Shown here: positions 18,267-25,970 of the stretch, in pieces
Layout: each line of letters begins with the position of its first letter
How positions within the stretch are numbered: position 1 is the stretch's first letter
Origin: Ignavibacteriota bacterium
GTDB lineage: Bacteria; Bacteroidota; Ignavibacteria; Ignavibacteriales; Melioribacteraceae
Length of the DNA: 43,128 nt
Assembly: GCA_002746605.1 (NCBI GenBank)
Contig: PDPT01000012.1
Coordinates: 1 to 43,128, forward strand
Direction of reading: 5' to 3'
Made by a program: the position numbers and the translations under genes
Notes under the pieces: model-generated
What the model was told of the DNA's origin: nothing
The model's input: the letters and a program-made list of their open reading frames with translations, nothing else
Databases searched by the model: none

Positions 18267-18300
18267 TTTGAGATAAACAAACAATTTTTTTATAAATTTG
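18267..18300 (+). promoter_or_regulatory. Bacteroidota-type promoter for sufE
   Basis: TTTG at 18267-18270 and TAAATTTG at 18293-18300 match the Bacteroidota housekeeping pattern TTTG-N-TAnnTTTG with a 22-base spacer. Transcription would begin near 18307, leaving a leader of about 33 bases that carries AAGGAAAA just before the sufE ATG. Confidence 0.55.
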
Positions 18301-18339
18301 TTATTGTATATAATCCAAAAAGTTATTTAAGGAAAATTT

Positions 18340-18765
18340 ATGGCTGTAAAAGAAGAACAAGAAAAAATAATACAAGAGTTTTCTTCTATTGAAGAGTGGG
18401 ATGATAAATACTCGTTGATAATCAAAATGGGAAAAGAGCTTGGAGAGTTAGCACCCGAAATAAAAATTGAAAAGAATAAAATATCAGGCTGCCAATCACA
18501 AGTTTGGATGTTCGCTAAAATGGAAGATGACAAAATGATAATTTTGGGTGACAGCGATGCAATGATTGTAAAAGGACTTGTTGCAATACTTATAAAAGTT
18601 TATTCAAATCAAAAACCAGAAGATATTCTTTCTTCACCCCCACACTTTCTTAATGAAATTGGAATTGATAAACATCTTTCTCCCACAAGGAAAAACGGTT
18701 TAGGTGCAATGCTTAAACAAATTCAACTTTTTGCTTTAACTTTTAAATCCTTAGGAACCAAATGA
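18340..18765 (+). CDS. sufE: SufE family sulfur-acceptor protein
   Basis: A 141-residue cytoplasmic SufE. It accepts persulfide sulfur from the cysteine desulfurase SufS and passes it to the SUF Fe-S scaffold. The active cysteine is Cys51 in ISGCQSQVW, at the same number as in E. coli SufE. SPTRKNGLGAMLKQIQ near the C-terminus is the second family signature. An AAGGAAAA ribosome site precedes the ATG, and a Bacteroidota-type promoter lies about 40 bases upstream. No sufS or sufBCD is in the window, so this gene is separated from the rest of the SUF operon. Its TGA overlaps the next ATG in ATGA. Confidence 0.92.
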   Translation: MAVKEEQEKIIQEFSSIEEWDDKYSLIIKMGKELGELAPEIKIEKNKISGCQSQVWMFAKMEDDKMIILGDSDAMIVKGLVAILIKVYSNQKPEDILSSPPHFLNEIGIDKHLSPTRKNGLGAMLKQIQLFALTFKSLGTK

Positions 18766-20186
18766 AACTAAAAGTTTTAATAATTTATTTTTTATTTACC
18801 AGAATTTTTATTGCTGGTAGTATTCCAACTCAAGAGGATAAAAAAATATTGGAACTTGCTATAAATTATGAATTTGACAAAACAGATGAAATATTAAAGT
18901 CTTTAATGTTAGAATCTAATGAATTAAAATATCATTATTTATTTCTTAATGTCGAAATAATCAAATCGGTCAAAATACTTAATGATCTTCCTTTTAGTAA
19001 GGTAAATACTGTAAGAGATTCCATACAAAAAGTTTTAATTGAATATTCTGAAAATGTTATAGAAAATTTTAGGGATAGAAAATTAGATACTTATAATAAG
19101 TTTTATCTCGGCAGTATTTATGGCTTACTGGGGAGATTTTATGATGTTACAAAATCTTCTTATGATGCCTATAGTAATCAAAAAGAAAGCATAAATATTT
19201 TAGAACAAGTTCTTGAAATTTCGCCAAAATTAGCAGATGCTAATTTACTGCCAGGGTTGATAAATTATTACACCGACCGATTAGGCGGAGTAACTGAATT
19301 TGTATTAGGAATACTTGGTCTTCCGGGCAATAGAGCAACAGGACTGAAACAACTATATATAGTAGAAGAAAAAGGATTTCTAAATAATTGGCTTGCCACA
19401 ATGTCACTGGCTGAGATATACACCAAAAGAGAAGAAAATAGTTTTGAGGCATTACCCTTAATAGAAAAAATTGTAAAAAAATTCCCTAATAATTCTGAAT
19501 TTAAGAACCAGTTATGTTACGAATACATCAAGTTATACATGCCGCTTAAAGCTAAAAACTTAATAAAAGCTGATACCAAAAATGAAATATCAGATTTTAC
19601 AAAAGCTCTTTTCTATCATTATATAGGACGATATCAAAAATCGAATAACATCTATACACAAATCTTAAAAAAGAAAGATACGACTTCCCTTGATATTTAT
19701 GAACAAGCAAAATATATAGCTAATATAAATAATTTTTTGCTTGGTAAAAATAAAATTATATATGAGTTGAATGATAAGTATCAAAAACGATATATCAATA
19801 TGGTAAAGAAGCCTAATATTGCAAAAAAGGTTTATTTATTTAAGAAAGCCGTTCTGTTAGAAAATGATAATAGTTTTCAAAAATATTTTGATAGCAAAAA
19901 TATTTTTAATGAAAGTGATTATTATCTTGCTAATTTTAATTTTTACGCAGGTGTTTTTTTCTATAAAAAGAAAAATTATGAAAAAGCCGAAAGTTATTTT
20001 ATAAACTCAAAAAGATTAATCTTTAATGATTTTGGGCTTCCGGCATCAATATATCTATTAGATATTTATAAAAAAATTTATGCTGATGACGAAAAGGTAG
20101 AGCAATTATTAAGAGATATCAATAAAATTAATAATAATAAATTGAGTATTTCCGCTAAAGATTTAGAAAAAAAATATAATTTATAA
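18762..20186 (+). CDS. exported TPR-repeat protein
   Basis: A 474-residue exported protein of unknown function. The signal peptide ends near FIAGS. The rest is helical, with repeated TPR-like pairs including SINILEQVLEISPKLADANL, LPLIEKIVKKFPNNSEFKNQ and FFYKKKNYEKAESYFINSKR. A central segment with PGLINYYTDRLGG, then a Gly/Leu-rich turn and GNRATGLKQLYIVEEKG, recalls exported TPR proteins of Bacteroidota/Ignavibacteria. It shares four bases with the sufE stop (ATGA), so it is probably co-translated, though an exported protein has no obvious link to Fe-S assembly. Likely a periplasmic protein-interaction module. Confidence 0.8.
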   Translation: MKLKVLIIYFLFTRIFIAGSIPTQEDKKILELAINYEFDKTDEILKSLMLESNELKYHYLFLNVEIIKSVKILNDLPFSKVNTVRDSIQKVLIEYSENVIENFRDRKLDTYNKFYLGSIYGLLGRFYDVTKSSYDAYSNQKESINILEQVLEISPKLADANLLPGLINYYTDRLGGVTEFVLGILGLPGNRATGLKQLYIVEEKGFLNNWLATMSLAEIYTKREENSFEALPLIEKIVKKFPNNSEFKNQLCYEYIKLYMPLKAKNLIKADTKNEISDFTKALFYHYIGRYQKSNNIYTQILKKKDTTSLDIYEQAKYIANINNFLLGKNKIIYELNDKYQKRYINMVKKPNIAKKVYLFKKAVLLENDNSFQKYFDSKNIFNESDYYLANFNFYAGVFFYKKKNYEKAESYFINSKRLIFNDFGLPASIYLLDIYKKIYADDEKVEQLLRDINKINNNKLSISAKDLEKKYNL

Positions 20187-20216
20187 TTTCATTTTTTAAC
20201 AAAAAAGAGAAATTCT

Positions 20217-21284
20217 ATGAAAGCCATTTTAAGCTTATTACTATTTTTGATTTCGCTCCAAACATTAGCACAAAGTAATGAAGATCAAATAATCGAGAAA
20301 TTAAAAAACGATAATTATAATCTAAGTCATAGATTGGATATTCTAGAAAAACAAATTGATGATCTGATTTGGTACGAAAGAGTAGGAAAAGTTGCGTTCA
20401 TAGATAAAGTTTTTCTTGCAGGTCCGCCAAGATGGAAGATTAAAGATACAACAGCTCAAGGGGCAAAAAATCCGTTGAAATTTTGGTCTTATGTTTTTAT
20501 TCCGAAAGGAATTGATTTTAGTAAAAAATATCCTCTAATAGTTTTCCCTCATGGCGGAGTTCATGGGAATTTTTCAAGTTATTATACTCATATAATTAAA
20601 GAGTTAATAGCTCAACAATATATTGTGGTTGCTGCCGAATACCGAGGAAGTACGGGTTACGGAAAAACAGTTTACGAAAGAATAGATTACGGTGGTTTGG
20701 AAATTGAGGATGTAAATGTCAGTCGGCAATATATGATTGATAATTATGATTTTGTTGATAAAAACAGAGTCGGGATTATTGGTTGGAGCCACGGCGGACT
20801 TATAACTTTAATGAATATTTTTGAGCATCCAGAAAATTATAAAGTTGCCTTTGCAGGTGTTCCCGTGAGCGATATTATTGCGAGGATGGGTTATCTAACA
20901 CAAGATTACAGAGATTTATATTCTGCTGATTTTCATATTGGTCAGACTGCTTATGAAAATGTTGAAGAATACAGAAGACGTTCCCCTGCTTGGCAGACAC
21001 ACAAATTCCAAAATACACCTTTACTTATTCACACAAACACAAATGATGATGATGTTAATGTTTTAGAAGTTGAACATTTAATTAAATCATTAAAAGCTGA
21101 TGGGAAAAAGTTTGAGTATGAGATTTTCAAAAATATTCCCGGCGGTCATTCTTTTGATAGAATAGACAGAAAGCAAGCAAAGAAAATCAGATTAAAGATT
21201 TATAAACACCTTGCCAATGAATTAAATCCGCCTAAACAATTAAAAACTTTGGAAGATATTACTAAAGCAGCTTATGTACAATAA
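20217..21284 (+). CDS. exported alpha/beta hydrolase, S9 prolyl-oligopeptidase type
   Basis: A 355-residue exported serine hydrolase. The signal peptide ends near TLAQS. Residues 22-52 are strongly helical with a heptad-like pattern and may form a coiled coil. The catalytic domain has the nucleophile Ser191 in GWSHGG, an acid in NTNDDDVNVLE (Asp277-279) and His311 in PGGHSFDR, all in the order of S9 peptidases. PHGG at 111-114 and EYRGSTGYGK at 141-150 form the oxyanion and S9-typical loops. Unlike classical dipeptidyl or acylaminoacyl peptidases it lacks the beta-propeller, so access to the site should be less restricted. It could be a peptidase or an esterase. The gene follows the TPR gene by 30 bases. 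Confidence 0.8.
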   Translation: MKAILSLLLFLISLQTLAQSNEDQIIEKLKNDNYNLSHRLDILEKQIDDLIWYERVGKVAFIDKVFLAGPPRWKIKDTTAQGAKNPLKFWSYVFIPKGIDFSKKYPLIVFPHGGVHGNFSSYYTHIIKELIAQQYIVVAAEYRGSTGYGKTVYERIDYGGLEIEDVNVSRQYMIDNYDFVDKNRVGIIGWSHGGLITLMNIFEHPENYKVAFAGVPVSDIIARMGYLTQDYRDLYSADFHIGQTAYENVEEYRRRSPAWQTHKFQNTPLLIHTNTNDDDVNVLEVEHLIKSLKADGKKFEYEIFKNIPGGHSFDRIDRKQAKKIRLKIYKHLANELNPPKQLKTLEDITKAAYVQ

Positions 21285-21412
21285 TTGTAACACGGATTCC
21301 CTTAACTACCTTGTGAGGTATCGAGTTGGTGGAATTTATTGATGCCAATTGGCTCTAAAGAAATAACAAAGCTAATTTTGTAAAGTTTCTATTAACTAAA
21401 GAAAGAATAAAT

Positions 21413-21949
21413 TTAATTATCTTCTTTTTTATTCTTGTAAAAATAAAGAGCACTTAAAGATTTTCCGTCAACTATTTTTCCTGTGTTTATCATATCATCA
21501 ATCTCTTTAAGTGTAAACTCATAGACTTCCATTCCGTATTCGCCTTCTTCCCTATCATGCTCTCCGGCTACGAGATTCTCTGCGAGGTACAAATAAAGTA
21601 TTTCCGTGCAAAAACCGGGAGTTGTATAAATTTTACCAAGATAAGAAACTTTATCAGAGGTGTAACCTGTTTCTTCCGTCAATTCTCTTGTAGCACAAAC
21701 TAAAGGGTCTTCTGCTTTTTCTAATTTTCCTGCAGGAAGTTCATACATAAATTCATCAAAAGGATAACGATATTGTTTTACAAAGACCACTTTGCCTTTA
21801 TCTGTTACAGGTAGAACAACTGCTCCACCATTGTGAACAACTATTTCTCTGACACCTTCGTTACCTGAGTCGTATTCAATTTCATCAATTTTAATATCAA
21901 ATACTTTCCCGTTAAAAATTGTTTTTGTTTCTTTTATTTTAAAGTTCAT
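21413..21949 (-). CDS. Nudix hydrolase, ADP-ribose pyrophosphatase type
   Basis: Cytoplasmic Nudix enzyme expected to split ADP-ribose or related ADP-sugars into AMP and a sugar phosphate. The Nudix box is complete: GKLEKAEDP with Glu, then ATRELTEETGY, fitting G-x5-E-x7-REU-xEExGU. The flanking VKQYRYPFDEFMYELPAGK and the downstream TPGFCTEILYLYLA with an acidic EHDREEGE loop are typical of the ADP-ribose branch. I start at the Met at 21949 (MNFKIKETKT), where the family usually begins; an in-frame ATG at 21970 would add seven residues. It ends convergent with the S9 hydrolase gene. Confidence 0.87.
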   Translation of the reverse strand: MNFKIKETKTIFNGKVFDIKIDEIEYDSGNEGVREIVVHNGGAVVLPVTDKGKVVFVKQYRYPFDEFMYELPAGKLEKAEDPLVCATRELTEETGYTSDKVSYLGKIYTTPGFCTEILYLYLAENLVAGEHDREEGEYGMEVYEFTLKEIDDMINTGKIVDGKSLSALYFYKNKKEDN

Positions 21950-22070
21950 ATTTTTTACCACAAAGGACATTAAGTTTTACAGAGTTTATAAAAGAAATCT
22001 TGTTATGCCCTCTTTTTGCTAAGTTAAAATTTAAGAGCAAGGGACGTTATAAAACTGTCCCCTGCAAATA

Positions 22071-22460
22071 TTAATCATAAAAAGGAATGAGTTCACTGCC
22101 CATGTATTTTATTACGGCTGTAATCACGCCAAGATCATCAAGATATCCTACAAGCGGAGCAAGATCAGGGATTGAATCAATTGGAAGAATAAAATAAACC
22201 AATGCCCCAACAACTATAGACTTTCTGTACCAAGGAATATTTCTATCGGTAAAATAATTGAAGAGAGCTTTAATATCTTTGGTAAATGATATTTTTTTCC
22301 CTACTCTCTCTACCTTAGACCAAAAATTTTCTTCTACATAATTTTTACCTTTTTGATATTCTTCATGGGAATCATAATTAGCGTTCAACTCATTTAAGGT
22401 ATCTTCCATGTATTCATGCTCTTCTATTTCGTTTATATCAGCATTTCTATAATCTTCCAT
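22071..22460 (-). CDS. DUF1232 (YkvA-type) membrane protein
   Basis: A 129-residue protein. The first 60 residues are very acidic and helical, and the second half is the DUF1232 domain. The domain hallmark is a hydrophobic helix followed by a Pro-Asp turn: ALVYFILPIDSIPDLAPLVG, then YLDDLGVITAVIKYMG. Members are small membrane-associated proteins of unknown role. The gene begins 17 bases after the S9 peptidase gene stop on the same strand, so the two are probably co-transcribed. No specific function can be assigned. Confidence 0.85.
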   Translation of the reverse strand: MEDYRNADINEIEEHEYMEDTLNELNANYDSHEEYQKGKNYVEENFWSKVERVGKKISFTKDIKALFNYFTDRNIPWYRKSIVVGALVYFILPIDSIPDLAPLVGYLDDLGVITAVIKYMGSELIPFYD

Positions 22461-22477
22461 TTTATTACCTAATTTTT

Positions 22478-24505
22478 TTACTTTTTAATATGTTGTCCCA
22501 ACCAATTGTAAATTGTATTCCACCAAAGCCTTGCATTTTGGGGCTTAACAACAAAATGAGTTTCATCAGGGAAATATAACATTTTACTTTCCACTCCCAT
22601 TTTTTGGAGAGTTGTAAATAATTCCATAGCTTGACCGAATGGAACTCTAAAATCATAAGCTCCATGAATTACAAGCATTGGAGTTTTAAAATTTTCTACG
22701 TACATATGAGGCGACCATTTTTCATAAGCTGCTCTATTTTCCCAAGGTGTTCCGCCGTTTTCCCACTCGGGGAACCAAAGCTCTTCTGTAGTACCGTACA
22801 TACTTGTAAGATTAAAAACACCAGCATGACAAATTAGAGCATTAAATCTATCTGTATGTCCTTCAATCCAATTTATCATATAACCGCCGTAAGATGCACC
22901 GGAAGCAAAAGTATTATTCTTATCAATATAGCTAATATTATTCACAGCGTAATCATAAGAGTTCATTAAATCGGTATAAACCTTTCCGCCCCAATCTTTA
23001 GAAATATCATCAGTAAATTTTTGTCCGTATCCTGTACTTCCTCTAGGATTGGGAGCAACAACAACATAACCTTTTGCGGCAAACATTTGTAGATTCCATC
23101 TGTAATGAAAATCATCTTCCCAATGTCCTTGCGGTCCGCCGTGAATTAAAAACATCATCGGATATTTTTTCTTTTCATCAAAAAAAGGAGGTTTAACAAG
23201 AATAGATTGAACCTCTACATCGCCAGCTCCTTTAGTCCAAAAAGTTTCTACTTCGTTCATATCTAATTGAGCAAGAAGTTTTCCGTTTACATCAGTAATC
23301 TTTTTAAAATCCGTTTTTGTGGTTTTAATAGAAAAAATTTCATTAGGCATTGTTGATTTTTGATTTTTGAAAAAAAGTGTTTCTCCATCTTGCGATAGCT
23401 TTATTGATGAAGCCACAACTTTTTCTACAATGGTTGATAGAAGTTGCGTTTCAATTTCAATTTTAAATATTGAATTATAAATCTTATTAGCTGCAGTAAA
23501 ATAAATTGCTTTAGAATCGTTTGACCAGATAATCTCTCCGGCAGAAAAATCATAATCAGCAGTTATATTTGTGGTTTTCTTTGTAATTAAATTATAAAGC
23601 ATTATTCGTTGTTTATCTGCTTCGAAACCGGCTCTTTCCATTGAACAGTAAGCAATGTATTTTCCATTTGGAGAAAAAACAGGTTGCACATCACTTCCTT
23701 CGCTGATTGATATTTTTTGATAAGGAGTTTTACCGTTTTCATTTACGTCTGATAACCTCATCAAAAAGATATTGTTATCTGTACTCGTTGCAATAAAATC
23801 AGATTCATTTGTAGCAAAAGCTATTTCGGAGGAAGTCGGTGAAAATGAAAAATCATTCGAGCTGCCTAAAGCCAAAGGCGGAACATCAGATTTGCTGTTC
23901 AAGTTTAGATCAATATACTTATTGGTTTTAATATCGTACAAAAAAAGATGACTGATTTTTGGTCCTCGCCAATCATTCCAATGGCGATACATTAACTCAG
24001 TAAATATTTCTGCTTTAACCTTACTTTCTTCTTTTTCTTTGTCTTTCTTTTTGTTGCAGTCTTGAGTTGTACATTCGGGATAAACCATTGAGCTAAAGAG
24101 TATTTCACTCTCGTCATTGGAAAACTCCGAACAGTTAACACCTGAATAAAAGTCTGTAATTTGTTTTTGATTATTTCCTTCCAGATCACACGAATAAACT
24201 TGTTTATCCTTTTTGAAAAAAAACTTTTTTCCGTCTTTGGAAAATTGAAGTACAGAAGCATCATCTAATAATTTTTTTTGAGAGCTGCCATCGCTGTTTA
24301 TTATCCAAACTGAAGTTTCACCTTTATTTTCTTCCATGCTGTAAACTGTTAAGTCAAAAATTATTTTACTTCCATCTGGCGAAACATTATAGGAACCAAT
24401 TCTTTCCATATTCCATAAATCTTCTACGGTTATTGCTCTTTTGTTTTGTGCTTTCATATTAAGTGTGAGAATTGTTATTAAAAAAAATAGAAAAAACTTT
24501 TTCAT
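22478..24505 (-). CDS. exported S9 family peptidase (dipeptidyl/acylaminoacyl peptidase type)
   Basis: A 675-residue exported serine peptidase that cuts short peptides from oligopeptides. The signal peptide ends near LNMKAQ. Residues 30-420 form a WD40/TolB-like beta-propeller with repeated YNVSPDGSKIIF, FSPNGKYIAY and IIWSNDSKAIYF blades. The catalytic domain follows, with HGGPQG at 455-460, PNPRGSTGYG at 485-494, nucleophile Ser538 in GASYGGYM, Asp618 in HGAYDFRVP and His650 in DETHF. A Lys/Glu-rich insert with two cysteines (CTTQDC) at 145-165 interrupts one blade. The start follows AGAGGA. Located in the periplasm or secreted. It is the full-length counterpart of the propeller-less hydrolase at 20217-21284. 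Confidence 0.92.
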   Translation of the reverse strand: MKKFFLFFLITILTLNMKAQNKRAITVEDLWNMERIGSYNVSPDGSKIIFDLTVYSMEENKGETSVWIINSDGSSQKKLLDDASVLQFSKDGKKFFFKKDKQVYSCDLEGNNQKQITDFYSGVNCSEFSNDESEILFSSMVYPECTTQDCNKKKDKEKEESKVKAEIFTELMYRHWNDWRGPKISHLFLYDIKTNKYIDLNLNSKSDVPPLALGSSNDFSFSPTSSEIAFATNESDFIATSTDNNIFLMRLSDVNENGKTPYQKISISEGSDVQPVFSPNGKYIAYCSMERAGFEADKQRIMLYNLITKKTTNITADYDFSAGEIIWSNDSKAIYFTAANKIYNSIFKIEIETQLLSTIVEKVVASSIKLSQDGETLFFKNQKSTMPNEIFSIKTTKTDFKKITDVNGKLLAQLDMNEVETFWTKGAGDVEVQSILVKPPFFDEKKKYPMMFLIHGGPQGHWEDDFHYRWNLQMFAAKGYVVVAPNPRGSTGYGQKFTDDISKDWGGKVYTDLMNSYDYAVNNISYIDKNNTFASGASYGGYMINWIEGHTDRFNALICHAGVFNLTSMYGTTEELWFPEWENGGTPWENRAAYEKWSPHMYVENFKTPMLVIHGAYDFRVPFGQAMELFTTLQKMGVESKMLYFPDETHFVVKPQNARLWWNTIYNWLGQHIKK

Positions 24506-24560
24506 TACTCATTCCTCTTTATTTGTGATAATAATTACACTAAAATTACTAAAAAACTAA

Positions 24561-25826
24561 TTAAATCAGAGTAATTTCATTTTGAATTAATTGCTCGTAG
24601 GTTTCTCTTTTCCTTATGAGTTTATATGAATCTTCATCAATTAAAACTTCCGGAGGCATTCTTCTTCCGTTATAATTTGAAGCCATTGTAATTGCATAAG
24701 CTCCAGCGGACATTACGGCAAGTAGCTCATTGGGACACATTTTTTGTATCTTTCTTCGTTTGGCAAGAAAATCCCCGCTTTCGCAAACAGGTCCTACAAT
24801 GTCAGCTTCAATATCTTTTTCTTCTTTATTTAATTCTACCGGTTGAATATGGTGATAGGCACTATAAATACTTGGCCTAAGCAAATCGTTCATTGCCGCA
24901 TCAACAATAATAAAGTTCTTATCTAAATTATTTTTTACATAAAGAACTTTCGTTAATAAAATTCCTCCGTTGGCAGTTAAAAAGCGACCCGGTTCCATAT
25001 AAATTTTACAATTTGTTTCCCTTAGAATTGGAATTACTGCATCAGCAAATTCTTTAGCCGTAAAAGGTTTTTCATCTTTATACTTTATTCCAATGCCTCC
25101 ACCAAGATCGATATGAGTTAATTTTATATTTTTATTTTCTAAATTTTTAACAAGCTCAACTATTTTTTTTACAGCTTCAATATAAGGCTCAAGCTTAGTT
25201 ATCTGCGAACCAATGTGCATATCAATTCCGACAAGAGAAATATTTTTTAATTGAGCAGCTTTTGTAAAAATTTCTTCTACGGCAGTTTCATCAATACCAA
25301 ATTTGTTTTCAGCTAATCCGGTTGAAATATAAGGATGCGTTACTGGATCAACATTTGGATTTACTCTAATTGCCAACCGTGCTTTTTTCTTCAAGTCTTT
25401 AGCAATTCTATTGATAAGTTCAATTTCACCAAGTGACTCTGCTTTAAGCAAATGAATATTATTTTCAAGAGCCAATTTAATTTCTTCAGCAGTTTTACCA
25501 ACACCCGACATAATTAAGTTTTCAGGATTAACTCCGGCTTTTGTCGCTCTATAGAATTCCCCTGCTGAATTAACATCAATGCCTGCACCAAGTTTATTGA
25601 ATAACTCAATTACAGATAAATTATAATTTGATTTACATGCAAAAAATATTTTATGATTAGTATCTTTAAAAGCATTGGAAAGCTCATTAAATTTGTCTAT
25701 CATGTAATTTTTACTGTAAACATAAACAGGTGTTCCAAATTTTTCTACAATTTCTTTTACTCTAATGTTTTCACAATAAAGTTCATTATTTTTATAGGTA
25801 ATATACTTTGAATCAAAAATTTTCAT
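24561..25826 (-). CDS. lysA: diaminopimelate decarboxylase
   Basis: Last step of lysine synthesis: decarboxylates meso-diaminopimelate to L-lysine with pyridoxal phosphate. The 421 residues are normal length. Lys65 in FACKSN forms the Schiff base. HIGSQI, the glycine loop DLGGGIGI and EPGRFL bind the cofactor phosphate. The catalytic CESGDFLAKRR segment from the partner subunit and AYAITMASNYNGR complete the site. It is 55 bases upstream of the S9 peptidase gene on the same strand and divergent from leuS. With the saccharopine-type dehydrogenase at 37576 it raises a question of lysine synthesis versus breakdown in this organism. Confidence 0.95.
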   Translation of the reverse strand: MKIFDSKYITYKNNELYCENIRVKEIVEKFGTPVYVYSKNYMIDKFNELSNAFKDTNHKIFFACKSNYNLSVIELFNKLGAGIDVNSAGEFYRATKAGVNPENLIMSGVGKTAEEIKLALENNIHLLKAESLGEIELINRIAKDLKKKARLAIRVNPNVDPVTHPYISTGLAENKFGIDETAVEEIFTKAAQLKNISLVGIDMHIGSQITKLEPYIEAVKKIVELVKNLENKNIKLTHIDLGGGIGIKYKDEKPFTAKEFADAVIPILRETNCKIYMEPGRFLTANGGILLTKVLYVKNNLDKNFIIVDAAMNDLLRPSIYSAYHHIQPVELNKEEKDIEADIVGPVCESGDFLAKRRKIQKMCPNELLAVMSAGAYAITMASNYNGRRMPPEVLIDEDSYKLIRKRETYEQLIQNEITLI

Positions 25827-25970
25827 ACTTTTTAAAATTTAGTTAATGTTTTATGAGTTATAAAGATATAAAAAAACTAAAAATTTCTTTCATCCATTTT
25901 CTTGAATAAACCTATCCTTTTTGATAGCTTTATTGTTCGATTAAAAATTAAAAAGTTCTTAGGCAAAGAA

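Larger units (their letters stand above)
17865..18339. other. 475-base intergenic region before sufE
   Basis: Apart from the hairpin at 17874-17898 and the promoter at 18267-18300, I see no feature. A 60-codon minus-strand frame at 17960-18142 has no ribosome site or family resemblance and is probably chance. Confidence 0.5.

Noticed and set aside
21285..21412. Possible small RNA or tRNA with a TACCT/AGGTA hairpin
   Set aside because: Only a 5-bp stem; no cloverleaf, T-loop or terminator T-run could be drawn.
25902..25970. Upstream TTG start extending leuS by 23 codons
   Set aside because: The added residues do not resemble any LeuRS N-terminus, while the ATG at 25971 gives the usual opening.
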